In this document: piece after piece, positions 53,491-62,618 of the stretch
Layout: every line of letters begins with the position of its first letter
Numbering within the stretch: the stretch's first letter is position 1
Origin: Acinetobacter sp. ANC 4173
GTDB taxonomy: Bacteria; Pseudomonadota; Gammaproteobacteria; Pseudomonadales; Moraxellaceae
DNA length: 64,000 nt
Reading direction: 5' to 3'
Assembly: GCF_004331255.1 (NCBI RefSeq)
Contig: NZ_SJOF01000027.1
Span: 1 to 64,000, forward strand
Position numbers and translations under genes: made by a program
The notes under the pieces: model-generated
Told to the model about the DNA's origin: nothing
The model's database searches: none
The model's input: the letters and a program-made list of their open reading frames with translations, nothing else

Positions 53491-54771
53491 ATGGCACGTA
53501 TTATTGGCGGTATCGGAGCTTCGCACTCTCCAACCATTGGCTTTGCAAAAGATACGGGTAAACATCAAGATCCTGCATGGAAACCCATTTTTGAAGGTTT
53601 TGATGTCATTCGTAACTGGGTAAATGAGAAGAAAATTGATGTTTTATTTACCATTTACAATGATCATGTCACCTCATTCTTTTTTGACCATTATTCTGCA
53701 TTTACCCTCGGCATTGATGATCTATATGTTGCTGCGGATGAAGGTGGTGGTCCACGTGCGGTCGCCCCTGCGCATGGACATTTAGGCTTATCACAACATA
53801 TTGCAAAAGCTTTGGTTGCTGATGAATTTGATATGTCTTTCTTTCAAGGTAAAGCTGTCGACCATGGTTTTTTATCGCCGCTTTCTATGCTCGGTGACGA
53901 GCAAGGTCCATGGTCAGGTCAGGTCGTTCCATTACAAGTGGGTGTGTTGCAATTTCCTATTCCTAGTGCCAAACGCATGTGGAAAATGGGCAAAACCTTA
54001 CGTAAAGCGATTGAAAGTTATCCTGAGGATTTAAATGTCGCAATCATGGCAACGGGTGGACTTTCTCATCAGGTACACGGCGAACGTGCAGGATTTCTGA
54101 ACGAAGAATGGGATGCGGAATTCCTTGACCTTCTTGAAAAACAACCTGAAATATTAGCCAATATGCGTATTGCTGAATTTGCTGAAAAAGGTGGTTGGGA
54201 AGGTGCCGAGGTAGTGATGTGGCTGATTATGCGAGGTGCTTTATCAGACAATGTCAAACTGATTCATAAACAAAATTACGCCCCATCAGTTACCAATATT
54301 GCCACACTAATATTCGAGGATTTAGGCGAAGCGGCAACAACGGATGAAATCGAAGCTTATCGCCAACATCTTGACTATGAATTACAAGGTGCTGAACTGC
54401 TTAAAGGGACTTATCCGCTTACGCATGCCGTGAGCCATGCCAATTTACGCATGAATGCATTCTTACATGATTTGGTACTTCCTCAACATCGTTCGCGATT
54501 TTTAAACGACTTCGAAGCCCTTGCCAATGAACGTGGCTTAGATGATGAAGAGAAAACACTAATTCGCGAACGAAAATGGATTGAAATGATTCGTAGAGGC
54601 GTGAGTTTCTTTGTTTTAGAGAAAATGGCGGCTGTGTTAGGTGTACCAAACCCACAAGTATATGCTGCATTCCGTGGAGAAACTCTAGAACAGTTCTTGG
54701 CAACACGTAAAGTTCCAATTACATATTCCGTTGCAGGTGGTGCACAAGCAAAATCAATGGATACAAATTAA
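53491..54771 (+). CDS. galA: Gallate dioxygenase
   Basis: This 426-aa Fe(II) extradiol enzyme opens the gallate ring to 4-oxalomesaconate. It is a fusion of a LigB-like catalytic domain (about 1-275) and a LigA-like helical domain (about 290-420), the layout of Pseudomonas putida GalA and Sphingobium DesB. Iron-ligand candidates are His 12 (GASHSPTIGF), His 59 (IYNDHVTSFF) and Glu 240 (GWEGAEVVMWLIMRGA); the catalytic-base His 193 lies in TGGLSHQVHGE. The length matches GalA. AAAGGA precedes the ATG. It stands alone on the plus strand, separated from galBCD by the tannase gene. Confidence 0.93.
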   Translation: MARIIGGIGASHSPTIGFAKDTGKHQDPAWKPIFEGFDVIRNWVNEKKIDVLFTIYNDHVTSFFFDHYSAFTLGIDDLYVAADEGGGPRAVAPAHGHLGLSQHIAKALVADEFDMSFFQGKAVDHGFLSPLSMLGDEQGPWSGQVVPLQVGVLQFPIPSAKRMWKMGKTLRKAIESYPEDLNVAIMATGGLSHQVHGERAGFLNEEWDAEFLDLLEKQPEILANMRIAEFAEKGGWEGAEVVMWLIMRGALSDNVKLIHKQNYAPSVTNIATLIFEDLGEAATTDEIEAYRQHLDYELQGAELLKGTYPLTHAVSHANLRMNAFLHDLVLPQHRSRFLNDFEALANERGLDDEEKTLIRERKWIEMIRRGVSFFVLEKMAAVLGVPNPQVYAAFRGETLEQFLATRKVPITYSVAGGAQAKSMDTN

Positions 54772-54815
54772 CACTCAACCTATCCCCACTAATTCAATCA
54801 CGCTTCATCAGCTTT

Positions 54816-54846
54816 TAAGACAGCCCTGTGATAAGGGCTGTCTTTT
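54816..54846. terminator. Terminator after galA
   Basis: A perfect 9-bp stem (GACAGCCCT at 54819-54827, AGGGCTGTC at 54834-54842), with A-rich sequence before and TTTTA after, lies 45 bp past the galA stop. It probably also stops the convergent tannase transcript. Confidence 0.85.
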
Positions 54847-54848
54847 AT

Positions 54849-54893
54849 AGTCAGATCGCATCCACCTAAATTGATCCTGAACGCGATCTGACT
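54849..54893. repeat. Long-loop inverted repeat
   Basis: AGTCAGATCGC (54849-54859) and GCGATCTGACT (54883-54893) form an 11-bp perfect inverted repeat with a 23-base spacer, right at the end of the tannase gene. It could form a second hairpin in the tannase mRNA or be a protein-binding site. Confidence 0.55.
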
Positions 54894-54905
54894 ATTTAGA
54901 AAGAT

Positions 54906-56492
54906 TCACTTCATTGATTGATGTGCAATTTGATCTATCCACTTGAATAACTCATTCAGATCATAATCACCACCATGAGGTTGATTCCAAGCCAAAGAGA
55001 AATCAACGGAATTGCCTTGGTTTGCAAGGGTAGTAACCAAAATTGCAGGAATGGCAAAACTCGTATCCTTATCCAGTGTTCCTTGTCTAATTCGCCAATG
55101 TTTGGCAGTACTTGCCTGATGAGATGCGATATAGTGCATTGGGTTCATCATTGCAATAATTTTAGGATCTGCCATCGTACGATTTGTTTGAGTACGATGA
55201 TTCATCGAATATGCAGTAAAATGCTGTGCAGGAATGCTTGCTGTTCCGAATTCATCATTTTCACCTGAAGATAAATCTAAGGCATCAAAAGCAGGTGGTA
55301 ATTTTTGTCGCCCTAAATATTGCAGATAGGCATCATAGTCAATATCGACGATTTTTTTGTTTTCAATCTTGAGCCACTTTAACGAACTTAAATCTCCTCC
55401 CTGATCCAAGGCAGTCTGTGCAGATTGGATCAATAGCGATTTAATATAATCTTTGAAACTGCCCTCTCCGTTGGCATCAAGTTGAAGTGATTGCCCCTGC
55501 TTATCTTTGAGCCGCAAAGTGTTTAAATAGACTGGAAATTGTTGTTGTAAATCTTGAGACACTTGTATTTGGTCTACAGTTAAAGTTCCTGCCTGTTCTT
55601 TACGTTGAATTTTATAGTCCAACATGCTGATATCTATTTTTTTATATTGATGGACATCAGCGAGTTGCCATTCGTATGCTGCATCAGCATGTTCTAGATT
55701 AGTAATTGCAGCATACGCTGAAGTTGCGAATATTGTATCGCTTGTTCGAGCTGCTCCCAATTGTTTTAAATAGGGTTCATAATCTTTGGCATCACCTGTT
55801 GCCCCTAGTAATGCTGAAAGTGCTCCTCCTGCACTAGTACCATTTGAAATAATCTTGTTGGCATCACCAGGCATCATCGAATCGTTCAACTTGAGATAAC
55901 GAACAGCAGCCTTTAAGTCCACAATTGCAGCAGGTGCTTTACCAATATATTGTCCTTGGGTATTTTGCAATGTGCGCCCACGTGCTCCTGGTGAAGCTAC
56001 CACATAACCATGCGCTAGAGCACTAGCGATAGTGTTGGGGCGTTGTTGATTTTTGGAGAGGTCCAATGCATTTCCCTCAGGTGGATTAGCCTTTGGCATT
56101 TCGGCTGCATTGTTTTTTTGCATAATTGGTGGGCGTCTTCCCTCCAAAGTACCGGGTTCTGCTGGCATATACCCTCCCACCTGATTTGGCAGAAAAATAG
56201 GGGCATTCTGGGCGTTATAGCCGTTGATGGATTGACCTTCAAAATAGGCTTCTGGAATATAAATATTGATGCTTTGATATTTTTTATCAACAGGATTTGC
56301 AACATAAGTAATGCCTTCATAAGCATATACTTTGAGTGTAGAACCATTCACATTGATTGTTTTGACTGTGAAATTCTTCTGATCAAATTTCAGAGAAATT
56401 AGTTGTGTTTCTGCGTGTAAAAGCGTTGCAGAGCTAAATGCAATACTGAATATCCCCAATATAAGAGGTTTTATTTTGAACTTTTTCATCAT
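54906..56492 (-). CDS. Exported tannase (subtype B tannin acyl hydrolase)
   Basis: This 528-aa esterase releases gallate from galloyl esters. A signal peptide (MMKKFKIKPLILGIFSIAFS, cut near LLHAETQ) sends it to the periplasm or outside. The alpha/beta-hydrolase core has the nucleophile Ser 220 in SNGTSAGGALSALLGATGD, an Asp at 474 or 476 in RQGTLDKDTSFAIPA and His 506 in WNQPHGGDYDL. These correspond to the Ser/Asp/His triad of Lactobacillus plantarum TanB-type tannase. ATSAYAAITNLEHADAAYEW is also typical. A Pro/Asn-rich stretch at about 100-150 looks like an inserted loop. It lies between galA and galD, which directly supports the substrate. Feruloyl-esterase-like activity is the main alternative. 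Confidence 0.85.
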   Translation of the reverse strand: MMKKFKIKPLILGIFSIAFSSATLLHAETQLISLKFDQKNFTVKTINVNGSTLKVYAYEGITYVANPVDKKYQSINIYIPEAYFEGQSINGYNAQNAPIFLPNQVGGYMPAEPGTLEGRRPPIMQKNNAAEMPKANPPEGNALDLSKNQQRPNTIASALAHGYVVASPGARGRTLQNTQGQYIGKAPAAIVDLKAAVRYLKLNDSMMPGDANKIISNGTSAGGALSALLGATGDAKDYEPYLKQLGAARTSDTIFATSAYAAITNLEHADAAYEWQLADVHQYKKIDISMLDYKIQRKEQAGTLTVDQIQVSQDLQQQFPVYLNTLRLKDKQGQSLQLDANGEGSFKDYIKSLLIQSAQTALDQGGDLSSLKWLKIENKKIVDIDYDAYLQYLGRQKLPPAFDALDLSSGENDEFGTASIPAQHFTAYSMNHRTQTNRTMADPKIIAMMNPMHYIASHQASTAKHWRIRQGTLDKDTSFAIPAILVTTLANQGNSVDFSLAWNQPHGGDYDLNELFKWIDQIAHQSMK

Positions 56493-56866
56493 GTAATTAC
56501 TATCACTATTTTAAGTTTAATTATTGCTGAAAAATGAGAACAGAAAATGAAGAAATGATTATTATTTATAATAACATTACTAGGAAATATTCATTTAAAT
56601 AGCTGATCTATAGAGGGATGAAAATTCAGCCTATGCTCCCTGATATACATTAAAACTTTTACACCTAAACTCATTACCGATTTTGCTGCATATGTACTCG
56701 AAGTGGCTAAAACTCAGACTTATTTGTTTTAATCCCTGCTTTATTTTTACAGAATGAAGCATTGGATTCTGGCAATGCAGGTGTATGGGCATTGCCAGTA
56801 AAGACTCATGAAATTCAAGTTATCCATGCAAATCATGGATTGCAATATTTAGTTGTGTTTTATTAC
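56493..56866. other. Intergenic region between tannase and galD with hairpin
   Basis: No convincing gene is seen in these 374 bp. A perfect 10-bp stem (CTGGCAATGC at 56769-56778, GCATTGCCAG at 56789-56798, loop of 10) follows the galD stop and may end the galBCD transcript, though it has no T run. The stretch near 56665-56730 on the plus strand (TDFAAYVLEVAKTQTYLF) has the look of a decayed LysR tail but is too short to name. Confidence 0.4.
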
Positions 56867-57946
56867 TTAACGATTCGACCAAACCGTTTTAGGAATCATC
56901 ACGTACCCATCAAACAACGCACGTGCAGTTCGAATAAAACCACAACCCATAATTTGATATTGAGGATCGCGCTGTATTAATACCGTAAAACTCCCTGTTG
57001 GATGTTCAATCTCTAATCTTTGCTCAAGCTCGGTTGTGGTTTGGGCAACATCAGCGGCTACAGTTCCTTCAATCAAGCATGCAGTGGCAACACTAGTTGC
57101 ACCAAACACACCAATCGCAGCGTGACATTTATGCGGAATGAAGGTGCGAGTATTAATTGCACCGCCTGATAATGCTTTAGAAACAATTGAAATTTTAGGA
57201 ATGGTTTTTAAGTGGACATCCCCCAAGTGCATTTTCTGACCCGCAATCAAACGGATGGATTCAATACGCTGCTTTAACTGAATATTGCTATCCAATTCCT
57301 GTTTGCTTTCATTACCTTGAATACCAAGATCGCATGCACGAATCAGCACTACAGGCATGCCATAGTCGATACAGGTCACTGGCGTATCACAAATGATGTC
57401 TTGCACCTGTCCCGTTGGTAGCAAGTGACCACAAGTTGAACCTTCAATATTTTCAAAATTTAAAACAATTTCAGCAGCTGTATGTGGAACACCATCAATC
57501 GCAGTGTCACCTTCATACTCTATTTCAGCATGCGGAGTCTGCACCAATACTTCTGCCACTTGTTGAGTATTTTGCATAAAGACCCGAACCGTTGTAATCG
57601 GGTCTTTTGCTTCAATCAAACCACGCTCTAAAGCAAACGGTGCTACTCCAGCCAAAATATTACCGCAGTTCTGTCCATAATTCACAATGGCTTGATCAAT
57701 ATTTACTTGTGCAAACAGATAGTGAATATCGGCTTCGGGACTGTCCGATAAACCAATGATGGCTATCTTACTGGTGAGGGAGTCTCCTCCACCAATCCCA
57801 TCAATTTGACGAACATCGGGTGACCCCATGACAGCAAGCAACACTTGATCGCGTAACACACGATCTTGTGGCAAATCAGATGCGAGAAAATATGCACCTT
57901 TTGAGGTTCCTCCTCGCATGAGCATGCATCGTATTTTTGTTTGCAT
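56867..57946 (-). CDS. galD: 4-Oxalomesaconate tautomerase
   Basis: This 359-aa PrpF-family isomerase converts the OMA tautomer formed by GalA to the enol form used by the hydratase. It has the PrpF opening CMLMRGGTSKGAYFLASDLP, DGIGGGDSLTSKIAIIG, NCGNILAGVAPFALERGLI and the C-terminal IEHPTGSFTVLIQRDPQY. The two-lobed diaminopimelate-epimerase-like fold and the length match P. putida GalD. It starts 3 bp after the galC stop, so galB, galC and galD form a coupled operon. Confidence 0.92.
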   Translation of the reverse strand: MQTKIRCMLMRGGTSKGAYFLASDLPQDRVLRDQVLLAVMGSPDVRQIDGIGGGDSLTSKIAIIGLSDSPEADIHYLFAQVNIDQAIVNYGQNCGNILAGVAPFALERGLIEAKDPITTVRVFMQNTQQVAEVLVQTPHAEIEYEGDTAIDGVPHTAAEIVLNFENIEGSTCGHLLPTGQVQDIICDTPVTCIDYGMPVVLIRACDLGIQGNESKQELDSNIQLKQRIESIRLIAGQKMHLGDVHLKTIPKISIVSKALSGGAINTRTFIPHKCHAAIGVFGATSVATACLIEGTVAADVAQTTTELEQRLEIEHPTGSFTVLIQRDPQYQIMGCGFIRTARALFDGYVMIPKTVWSNR

Positions 57947-57949
57947 GGT

Positions 57950-58663
57950 TTAATCTTCCAAATCTTCCAAACGGTCTACATAAATCAACCCTTTTTCTTC
58001 CAATCTCGGGCGCATTTCATAAATATCCAAGCCCAATTCACCATTTGCCATACGGACTCGTTTTGATTCTTCCAAATCCATGCGCTTTTGGCTCAGCTCA
58101 TGAATTTCTGCCACTTTTGTACGTGCGACAACAACAACACCATCATCATCGGCAACAATTGCATCACCTGGGTTAATCAATTGATCGGCACAGACAATGG
58201 GTACATTCACAGAGCCGAGCGTTTCCTTTACCGTACCTTGTGAATACACTGCACTTGACCACACATAGAAGCCCATATCGCGTAAGACTTGGCTATCACG
58301 AATGCCAATATCTCCAACTAAGCCCACCACGCCATGTGCTTGCATCGAAGTTGCAAGCAAGTCACCAAAGAATCCGTCGCTACATGGCGAAGTTGGTGCG
58401 ACAACAATAATATCGCCAGGTTGGCATTGTTCGACCGCAACATGGAACATCCAGTTATCGCCTGGTGCAACAGATAGTGTCACGGCGGACCCAGCAATAG
58501 ACACACCTTGCTGAATTGGTCGAATACGGGGGGCAAGCAAACCTTTACGCCCTTGCGCTTCGTGTACGGTTGCAACACCATAGGTTGCTAATGTTTTGAC
58601 TGTATCGAAATCTGCACGATCAATATTACGAACGACTACGCCTTTACGCCCAATTAAGCTCAC
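57950..58663 (-). CDS. galC: 4-Carboxy-4-hydroxy-2-oxoadipate aldolase
   Basis: This 237-aa RraA-like class II aldolase splits 4-carboxy-4-hydroxy-2-oxoadipate into pyruvate and oxaloacetate. It has the metal/substrate motif GVVGLVGDIGIRDSQVLRDM with the Arg-Asp pair, PGDNWMFHVAVEQCQPGDII and GDAIVADDDGVVVVARTKVA. It starts with GTG, supported by CGGAGGA, and overlaps the galB stop by 4 bases (GTGA). Length and neighbours match P. putida GalC. The family also contains oxaloacetate decarboxylase side activity. Confidence 0.92.
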   Translation of the reverse strand: MSLIGRKGVVVRNIDRADFDTVKTLATYGVATVHEAQGRKGLLAPRIRPIQQGVSIAGSAVTLSVAPGDNWMFHVAVEQCQPGDIIVVAPTSPCSDGFFGDLLATSMQAHGVVGLVGDIGIRDSQVLRDMGFYVWSSAVYSQGTVKETLGSVNVPIVCADQLINPGDAIVADDDGVVVVARTKVAEIHELSQKRMDLEESKRVRMANGELGLDIYEMRPRLEEKGLIYVDRLEDLED

Positions 58664-59400
58664 GTTAAATCCTCCGTAACACGTGGGAAGATGCTTTGAT
58701 AGCCTTCGGCATATACAATATTTTTGGTATTGGTAATCCCGATATTACGCTTAGCTTGCACACCGCGTTGTAACGCTACACGCGTGTAGTATTCCCACAA
58801 ATGTTCTTGACCCTGCATACATTGAATTGCGGCATACTTCTTATCCCAAACGCTAGTAATGTCTAACAATACGTCGGGTTTCCAGTTACATTGTTCAGGT
58901 TGATGTGGTTCAAAACAGTAGAATGGCGGTGCACCCACAATTTTTTGACCTGGGTTATGCCCTTCAGCCTGTGCAATAATACGCGCTTCCTGAGCTAAAT
59001 GTGTGGCACGTGGATGATCGTAGTTATACGGATCATGTAAAGAATGGCTCAACACAAAACTTGGTTGTAATTCACGATAAATATCAGCTAATCTAAAAAT
59101 AATGTCATTATTGCTCGGCAATGGATAATCGCCCAAATCAAGGAATTCGATGCTTGCACCGAGCGCTTCTGCTGCAGCACGTGCTTCTTGCTCACGCACC
59201 TGTTTTACTTTTGCTTCGGTCATCCCTGCTTGACGCCATAACTTCGCAGATTCTCCGCGCTCACCATAAGACAGGCAGACGATATGCATTTTGTAGCCGC
59301 GTTCAACGTGTAATGCAATTGCACCACCTGCACGCCATACAAAATCTGCCGAGTGAGCACTGATGACTAAACCTGCTTTGTTGGAAGTATTGTCGTTCAT
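58660..59400 (-). CDS. galB: 4-Oxalomesaconate hydratase
   Basis: This 246-aa PIG-L/LmbE-fold enzyme hydrates 4-oxalomesaconate to 4-carboxy-4-hydroxy-2-oxoadipate. The zinc site is modified from the deacetylase pattern: LVISAHSADFVWRAGGAIAL, with His and Asp in A-H-S-A-D, and the distal His in DPYNYDHPRATHLAQEAR. This A-H-x-x-D variant is the one found in GalB. The start at 59400 (MNDNTSNKAGLV) has AAGGAG upstream; a frame to 59430 is longer. It is the first gene of galBCD and is divergent from the regulator at 59507. Confidence 0.92.
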   Translation of the reverse strand: MNDNTSNKAGLVISAHSADFVWRAGGAIALHVERGYKMHIVCLSYGERGESAKLWRQAGMTEAKVKQVREQEARAAAEALGASIEFLDLGDYPLPSNNDIIFRLADIYRELQPSFVLSHSLHDPYNYDHPRATHLAQEARIIAQAEGHNPGQKIVGAPPFYCFEPHQPEQCNWKPDVLLDITSVWDKKYAAIQCMQGQEHLWEYYTRVALQRGVQAKRNIGITNTKNIVYAEGYQSIFPRVTEDLT

Positions 59401-59506
59401 AAATAATCTCCTTTGTACCGAAATGTTCACATGTACAAAGTCGAAAAGATAATGACTTTATCCCGCACTGATATGAGTTTTATTTATATTTTGAAGAAGG
59501 ATATTT

Positions 59507-60742
59507 ATGTGCCAGAACACGCATAATCTAATTAATTTAATGCAACTAAAATTCTTCTTGGTCGTTGCTGAATTTCAAAATATATCTAAAGCTGCCGAAC
59601 ATCTTTTTCGCACACAATCCGCGATTACCCGTGCGATTGGCGATTTAGAAAAACAATTGAATGTGGAGCTTTTTGAACGTCATCACAATGGCGTGATCTT
59701 AACGGAGATTGGAAAATTCCTGCATACTCCAATTCAAAATGCAATTGAAGAATTACAACGTATTCCTCAATTGGTGTATGCAAATAATCAACCTAATAAG
59801 CCTCAACATGCACAGATAAATGAACCATTTTTTTTATACAATACAAGACGTTTAGAAATTTTCTCGACGCTCTATCTTACCAAAGGGATGAAAAATACCG
59901 CCTCATTACTGCATATTACACAACCTGCGGTCAGCTCCGCGATTAAATTACTTGAAGACGCCCTAAATACCGAATTGTTTATTCGTACACCCAACGGGAT
60001 TAAAGCGACTGTAATCTGCAATGACATACAACAAAACATCAAACGCTGTTTAAATATCATTCACGACCTACCCAATCAAACAGCAAATTTTATTGGTAAA
60101 CTTCAGGGAACCGTTCGTATTGGGGCTTTACCGCTGATTCGAACTTTTCTGCTGCCTAAAGCCATTACTTCGCTGGCGAACAAATATCCAGCCGTCCGCT
60201 TTCAAACATTTGAAAATGCTTATGAATCGTTGGTGGCACAGTTACGTTCAGGAGATATCGACTTTATTGTCGGAGCCTTACGCCCACAACAGCAATCATC
60301 CGATTTAGAGTCACAGGTTTTATTCGATGAAAAGATGTTTATGGTTGTGCGGAACAAACATCCCTTATTGAAAAAAAATATCCAGTTCGAAGACCTATTA
60401 CAACAGCAATGGATTCTACCCCGTGCAAATTCACCTGCCCGTCTTCTCATGGAGGATAATTTTAGGAATTTAAATTTGACCCCACCTGAGCCTACCGTAG
60501 AAACAGGAGACTTGGCACTGAGTCGTGGTTTACTTCTACAATCCAATATGATTGCGGTGGTATCTGAACAGCAAATGAAATACGAATTAGATCAAGGCTT
60601 AATTAAGAAACTCCCTTTTGATCTGCAATACACCTCACGTCAAATTGGCATTATTTCCCGAAAAAATAGTATTCAATCCGCAGCCAGTAAAGCATTGATT
60701 GAAAGTATTCAAAATGTTTGTGCATCAACGAAACTTCATTAA
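59507..60742 (+). CDS. galR: LysR-type regulator with two tandem HTH domains (GalR position)
   Basis: This 411-aa protein is about 100 residues longer than normal LysR proteins because the winged HTH is duplicated. The first is LMQLKFFLVVAEFQNISKAA, EHLFRTQSAITRAIGDLEKQ, LNVELFERHHNGVIL (about 11-70). The second is RRLEIFSTLYLTKGMKNTAS, LLHITQPAVSSAIKLLEDAL, NTELFIRTPNGIKAT (about 113-172). A single effector domain follows, with LRSGDIDFIVGALRP. It is in the place of galR, between galB and galT, with GAAGGA before the ATG. It should activate the gal genes in response to gallate or a metabolite. The double HTH may let one chain contact two half-sites. Confidence 0.88.
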   Translation: MCQNTHNLINLMQLKFFLVVAEFQNISKAAEHLFRTQSAITRAIGDLEKQLNVELFERHHNGVILTEIGKFLHTPIQNAIEELQRIPQLVYANNQPNKPQHAQINEPFFLYNTRRLEIFSTLYLTKGMKNTASLLHITQPAVSSAIKLLEDALNTELFIRTPNGIKATVICNDIQQNIKRCLNIIHDLPNQTANFIGKLQGTVRIGALPLIRTFLLPKAITSLANKYPAVRFQTFENAYESLVAQLRSGDIDFIVGALRPQQQSSDLESQVLFDEKMFMVVRNKHPLLKKNIQFEDLLQQQWILPRANSPARLLMEDNFRNLNLTPPEPTVETGDLALSRGLLLQSNMIAVVSEQQMKYELDQGLIKKLPFDLQYTSRQIGIISRKNSIQSAASKALIESIQNVCASTKLH

Positions 60743-61148
60743 ATTATAATTTAGGTATTAGTAACTTGTATTGGACATTCAACCTAATCAAGGTCTGTAT
60801 GAGCTATAAAAACTATAAATAATAGACTATTTCTATTAATATCAAATGTTTAATAAAATTTTTTATATAGCATGAATCTATTATTAATATAAATAAAAAT
60901 CATACCATTCCGAGTGAAAAGAATTATCTTTCCATACGGAAGAAGAATAAAAATATCAGCATGTAATGAATACGGTCATTTGCTATCAGCAAATATAGTG
61001 AACGTTACCTCTTAAAATCATAGGATAAATTGAACGATTACATTTATCCATTTTTAAATCAATACGCCTCATGGTCTTTAAAATGGTATTTTTTAGCGCC
61101 ATGAAGTTGTTTAGCTCAATATTCGTCCAAATGAATGGAATAGAAAAT
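60743..61148. promoter_or_regulatory. galT promoter region with dyad at 60908-60941
   Basis: This 400-bp stretch holds no gene. A near-perfect dyad at 60908-60941 pairs TTCCG and GAAA with TTTC and CGGAA. Its centre GAAAAGAATTATCTTT resembles GAAAAGATAATGACTTT at 59443-59459 in the galB/galR intergenic space. The two are candidate binding sites of the tandem-HTH regulator. Confidence 0.45.
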
Positions 61149-62489
61149 ATGGATATATTCAACGAATTAAAGACAAAACCCATGAATAGTTACCGCTGGT
61201 CACTGGTGGCACTCTGTATTCTATTAAATATTGTAGATGGTTACGATGTTCAAGTTATGTCCTTTACGGCCACTTCTGTGTCTAAAGAATGGGCACTTTC
61301 AGGGTCATTTTTAGGTATTTTGATCAGCCTAGGGCTGCTTGGAATGGCATTTGGTTCATTATTTATTGCACCGATTGCCGACAAAGTTGGTCGCCGTACC
61401 ATCATTTTATCCTGTTTGTTACTTTCAGGCTTAACCATGTTGGTTAGTAGCCAAGTCGCTAGCCCTTATCAACTTGGGTTTTTACGTTTTGTAACTGGCT
61501 TGGGTATTGGTGGATTACTGACCAATGGTGCAGTGATGGCAAATGAGTTTTCTACACCACGTTGGAAAAATTTATCCGTTGCACTCCTTTCCACAGGTTA
61601 TGCATTAGGTGCAGTATTTGGCGGGATGATTGCCTATCACTTGATTGGTACTACTGGTTGGCGTAGCGTATTTATGTACGGCGGCATTTTTACTCTCTCC
61701 GTTCTCGTTCTCGTATACTTTATCTTACCTGAATCAATTGAATATCAATTGATAAAACGTGATCCAAATTCACTCGAAAAGGTCAATAAAACCCTCGCGA
61801 AATTTAAAATTAGCACCATTCAAACATTCCCTGCACCTCAAAAAGCCACTGCTGGTAAAGTTTCTATCGCTAGTTTATTAAAAGGTCAGTTAAAAGCCCG
61901 TACATTGTTTGTCTGGAGTGCATTCTTCTCGGTCATGGCAGGTCAATACTTCATCTTAACGTGGACACCTAAACTGTTGTCTATGGCAGGTATGTCTCCA
62001 GAACAAGGTGTAAGTTTAGGGATTATTTTAAATTTTGGCGGTATTTTCGGTGCAATCATGATGGCAATCCTGACTGTACGTTTCAAAATTCACTATGTCT
62101 TGTCTTCATTCTTTGCCCTTACGGCAGTGTGTATTGGTATCTTCGTTATCAATTCGGGGAACTATATGCACGCAATGTGGGTGGCTGTATTCGTGGGTAT
62201 TTTCAACAATGGCTGTGTTGCAGGTATGTACGCACTAGCAAATAGTACCTATGACACAGAAATTCGTGCTACTGGTGTAGGCTCTGCAATTACGATGGGG
62301 CGTTTAGGTGGAATTTTATCTCCGCTTGGCGCAGGTTATTTGCTTGATGCAGGCGTGGCACCGCTCCATCTTTATAACTTTGATGCCGTACTCTTTTCGA
62401 TTGGCTGTGTCGTGGTAATCAGTATGTATCTGGTCATTAAAAAACAAACCACACCTGCTCAATTAGACAAAATACAACAACCATCTTAA
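61149..62489 (+). CDS. galT: AAHS-family MFS transporter, probable gallate importer
   Basis: This 446-aa, twelve-helix carrier starts MDIFNELKTKPMNSYRWSLV at 61149. A longer frame to 61071 is possible but starts without a ribosome site. It shows the aromatic-acid:H+ symporter signatures: NIVDGYDVQVMSFTATSVSK with the helix-1 DGxD motif, and SLFIAPIADKVGRRTIILS in loop 2/3. The DGYD motif is required for aromatic-acid transport in PcaK-type carriers. In P. putida the gallate carrier GalT is of this family and has the same neighbours. It follows the regulator and precedes the porin. Confidence 0.9.
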   Translation: MDIFNELKTKPMNSYRWSLVALCILLNIVDGYDVQVMSFTATSVSKEWALSGSFLGILISLGLLGMAFGSLFIAPIADKVGRRTIILSCLLLSGLTMLVSSQVASPYQLGFLRFVTGLGIGGLLTNGAVMANEFSTPRWKNLSVALLSTGYALGAVFGGMIAYHLIGTTGWRSVFMYGGIFTLSVLVLVYFILPESIEYQLIKRDPNSLEKVNKTLAKFKISTIQTFPAPQKATAGKVSIASLLKGQLKARTLFVWSAFFSVMAGQYFILTWTPKLLSMAGMSPEQGVSLGIILNFGGIFGAIMMAILTVRFKIHYVLSSFFALTAVCIGIFVINSGNYMHAMWVAVFVGIFNNGCVAGMYALANSTYDTEIRATGVGSAITMGRLGGILSPLGAGYLLDAGVAPLHLYNFDAVLFSIGCVVVISMYLVIKKQTTPAQLDKIQQPS

Positions 62490-62500
62490 AGGTTTCTTCT

Positions 62501-62520
62501 GAATGCCGTGAGCGGCATTC
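62501..62520 (+). terminator. Hairpin between galT and porin
   Basis: GAATGCCG (62501-62508) and CGGCATTC (62513-62520) form an 8-bp stem with a TGAG loop. A second stem, CGGGAGT (62549-62555) and ACTCCCG (62569-62575), lies before the porin start. Neither has a T run, so partial read-through to the porin gene is likely. Confidence 0.5.
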
Positions 62521-62618
62521 TCACTTGATCAATTACACATAATTTTTGCGGGAGTCATTGGGCTTTCCACTCCCGTATTGTGTCTAAAAAATGAATTTTT
62601 ATGCAAAGGATCAGCATA

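Noticed and set aside
56762..56980. 72-codon plus-strand open frame between tannase and galD
   Set aside because: It overlaps the galD 3' end, has no ribosome site and contains a structural hairpin; coding is unlikely.
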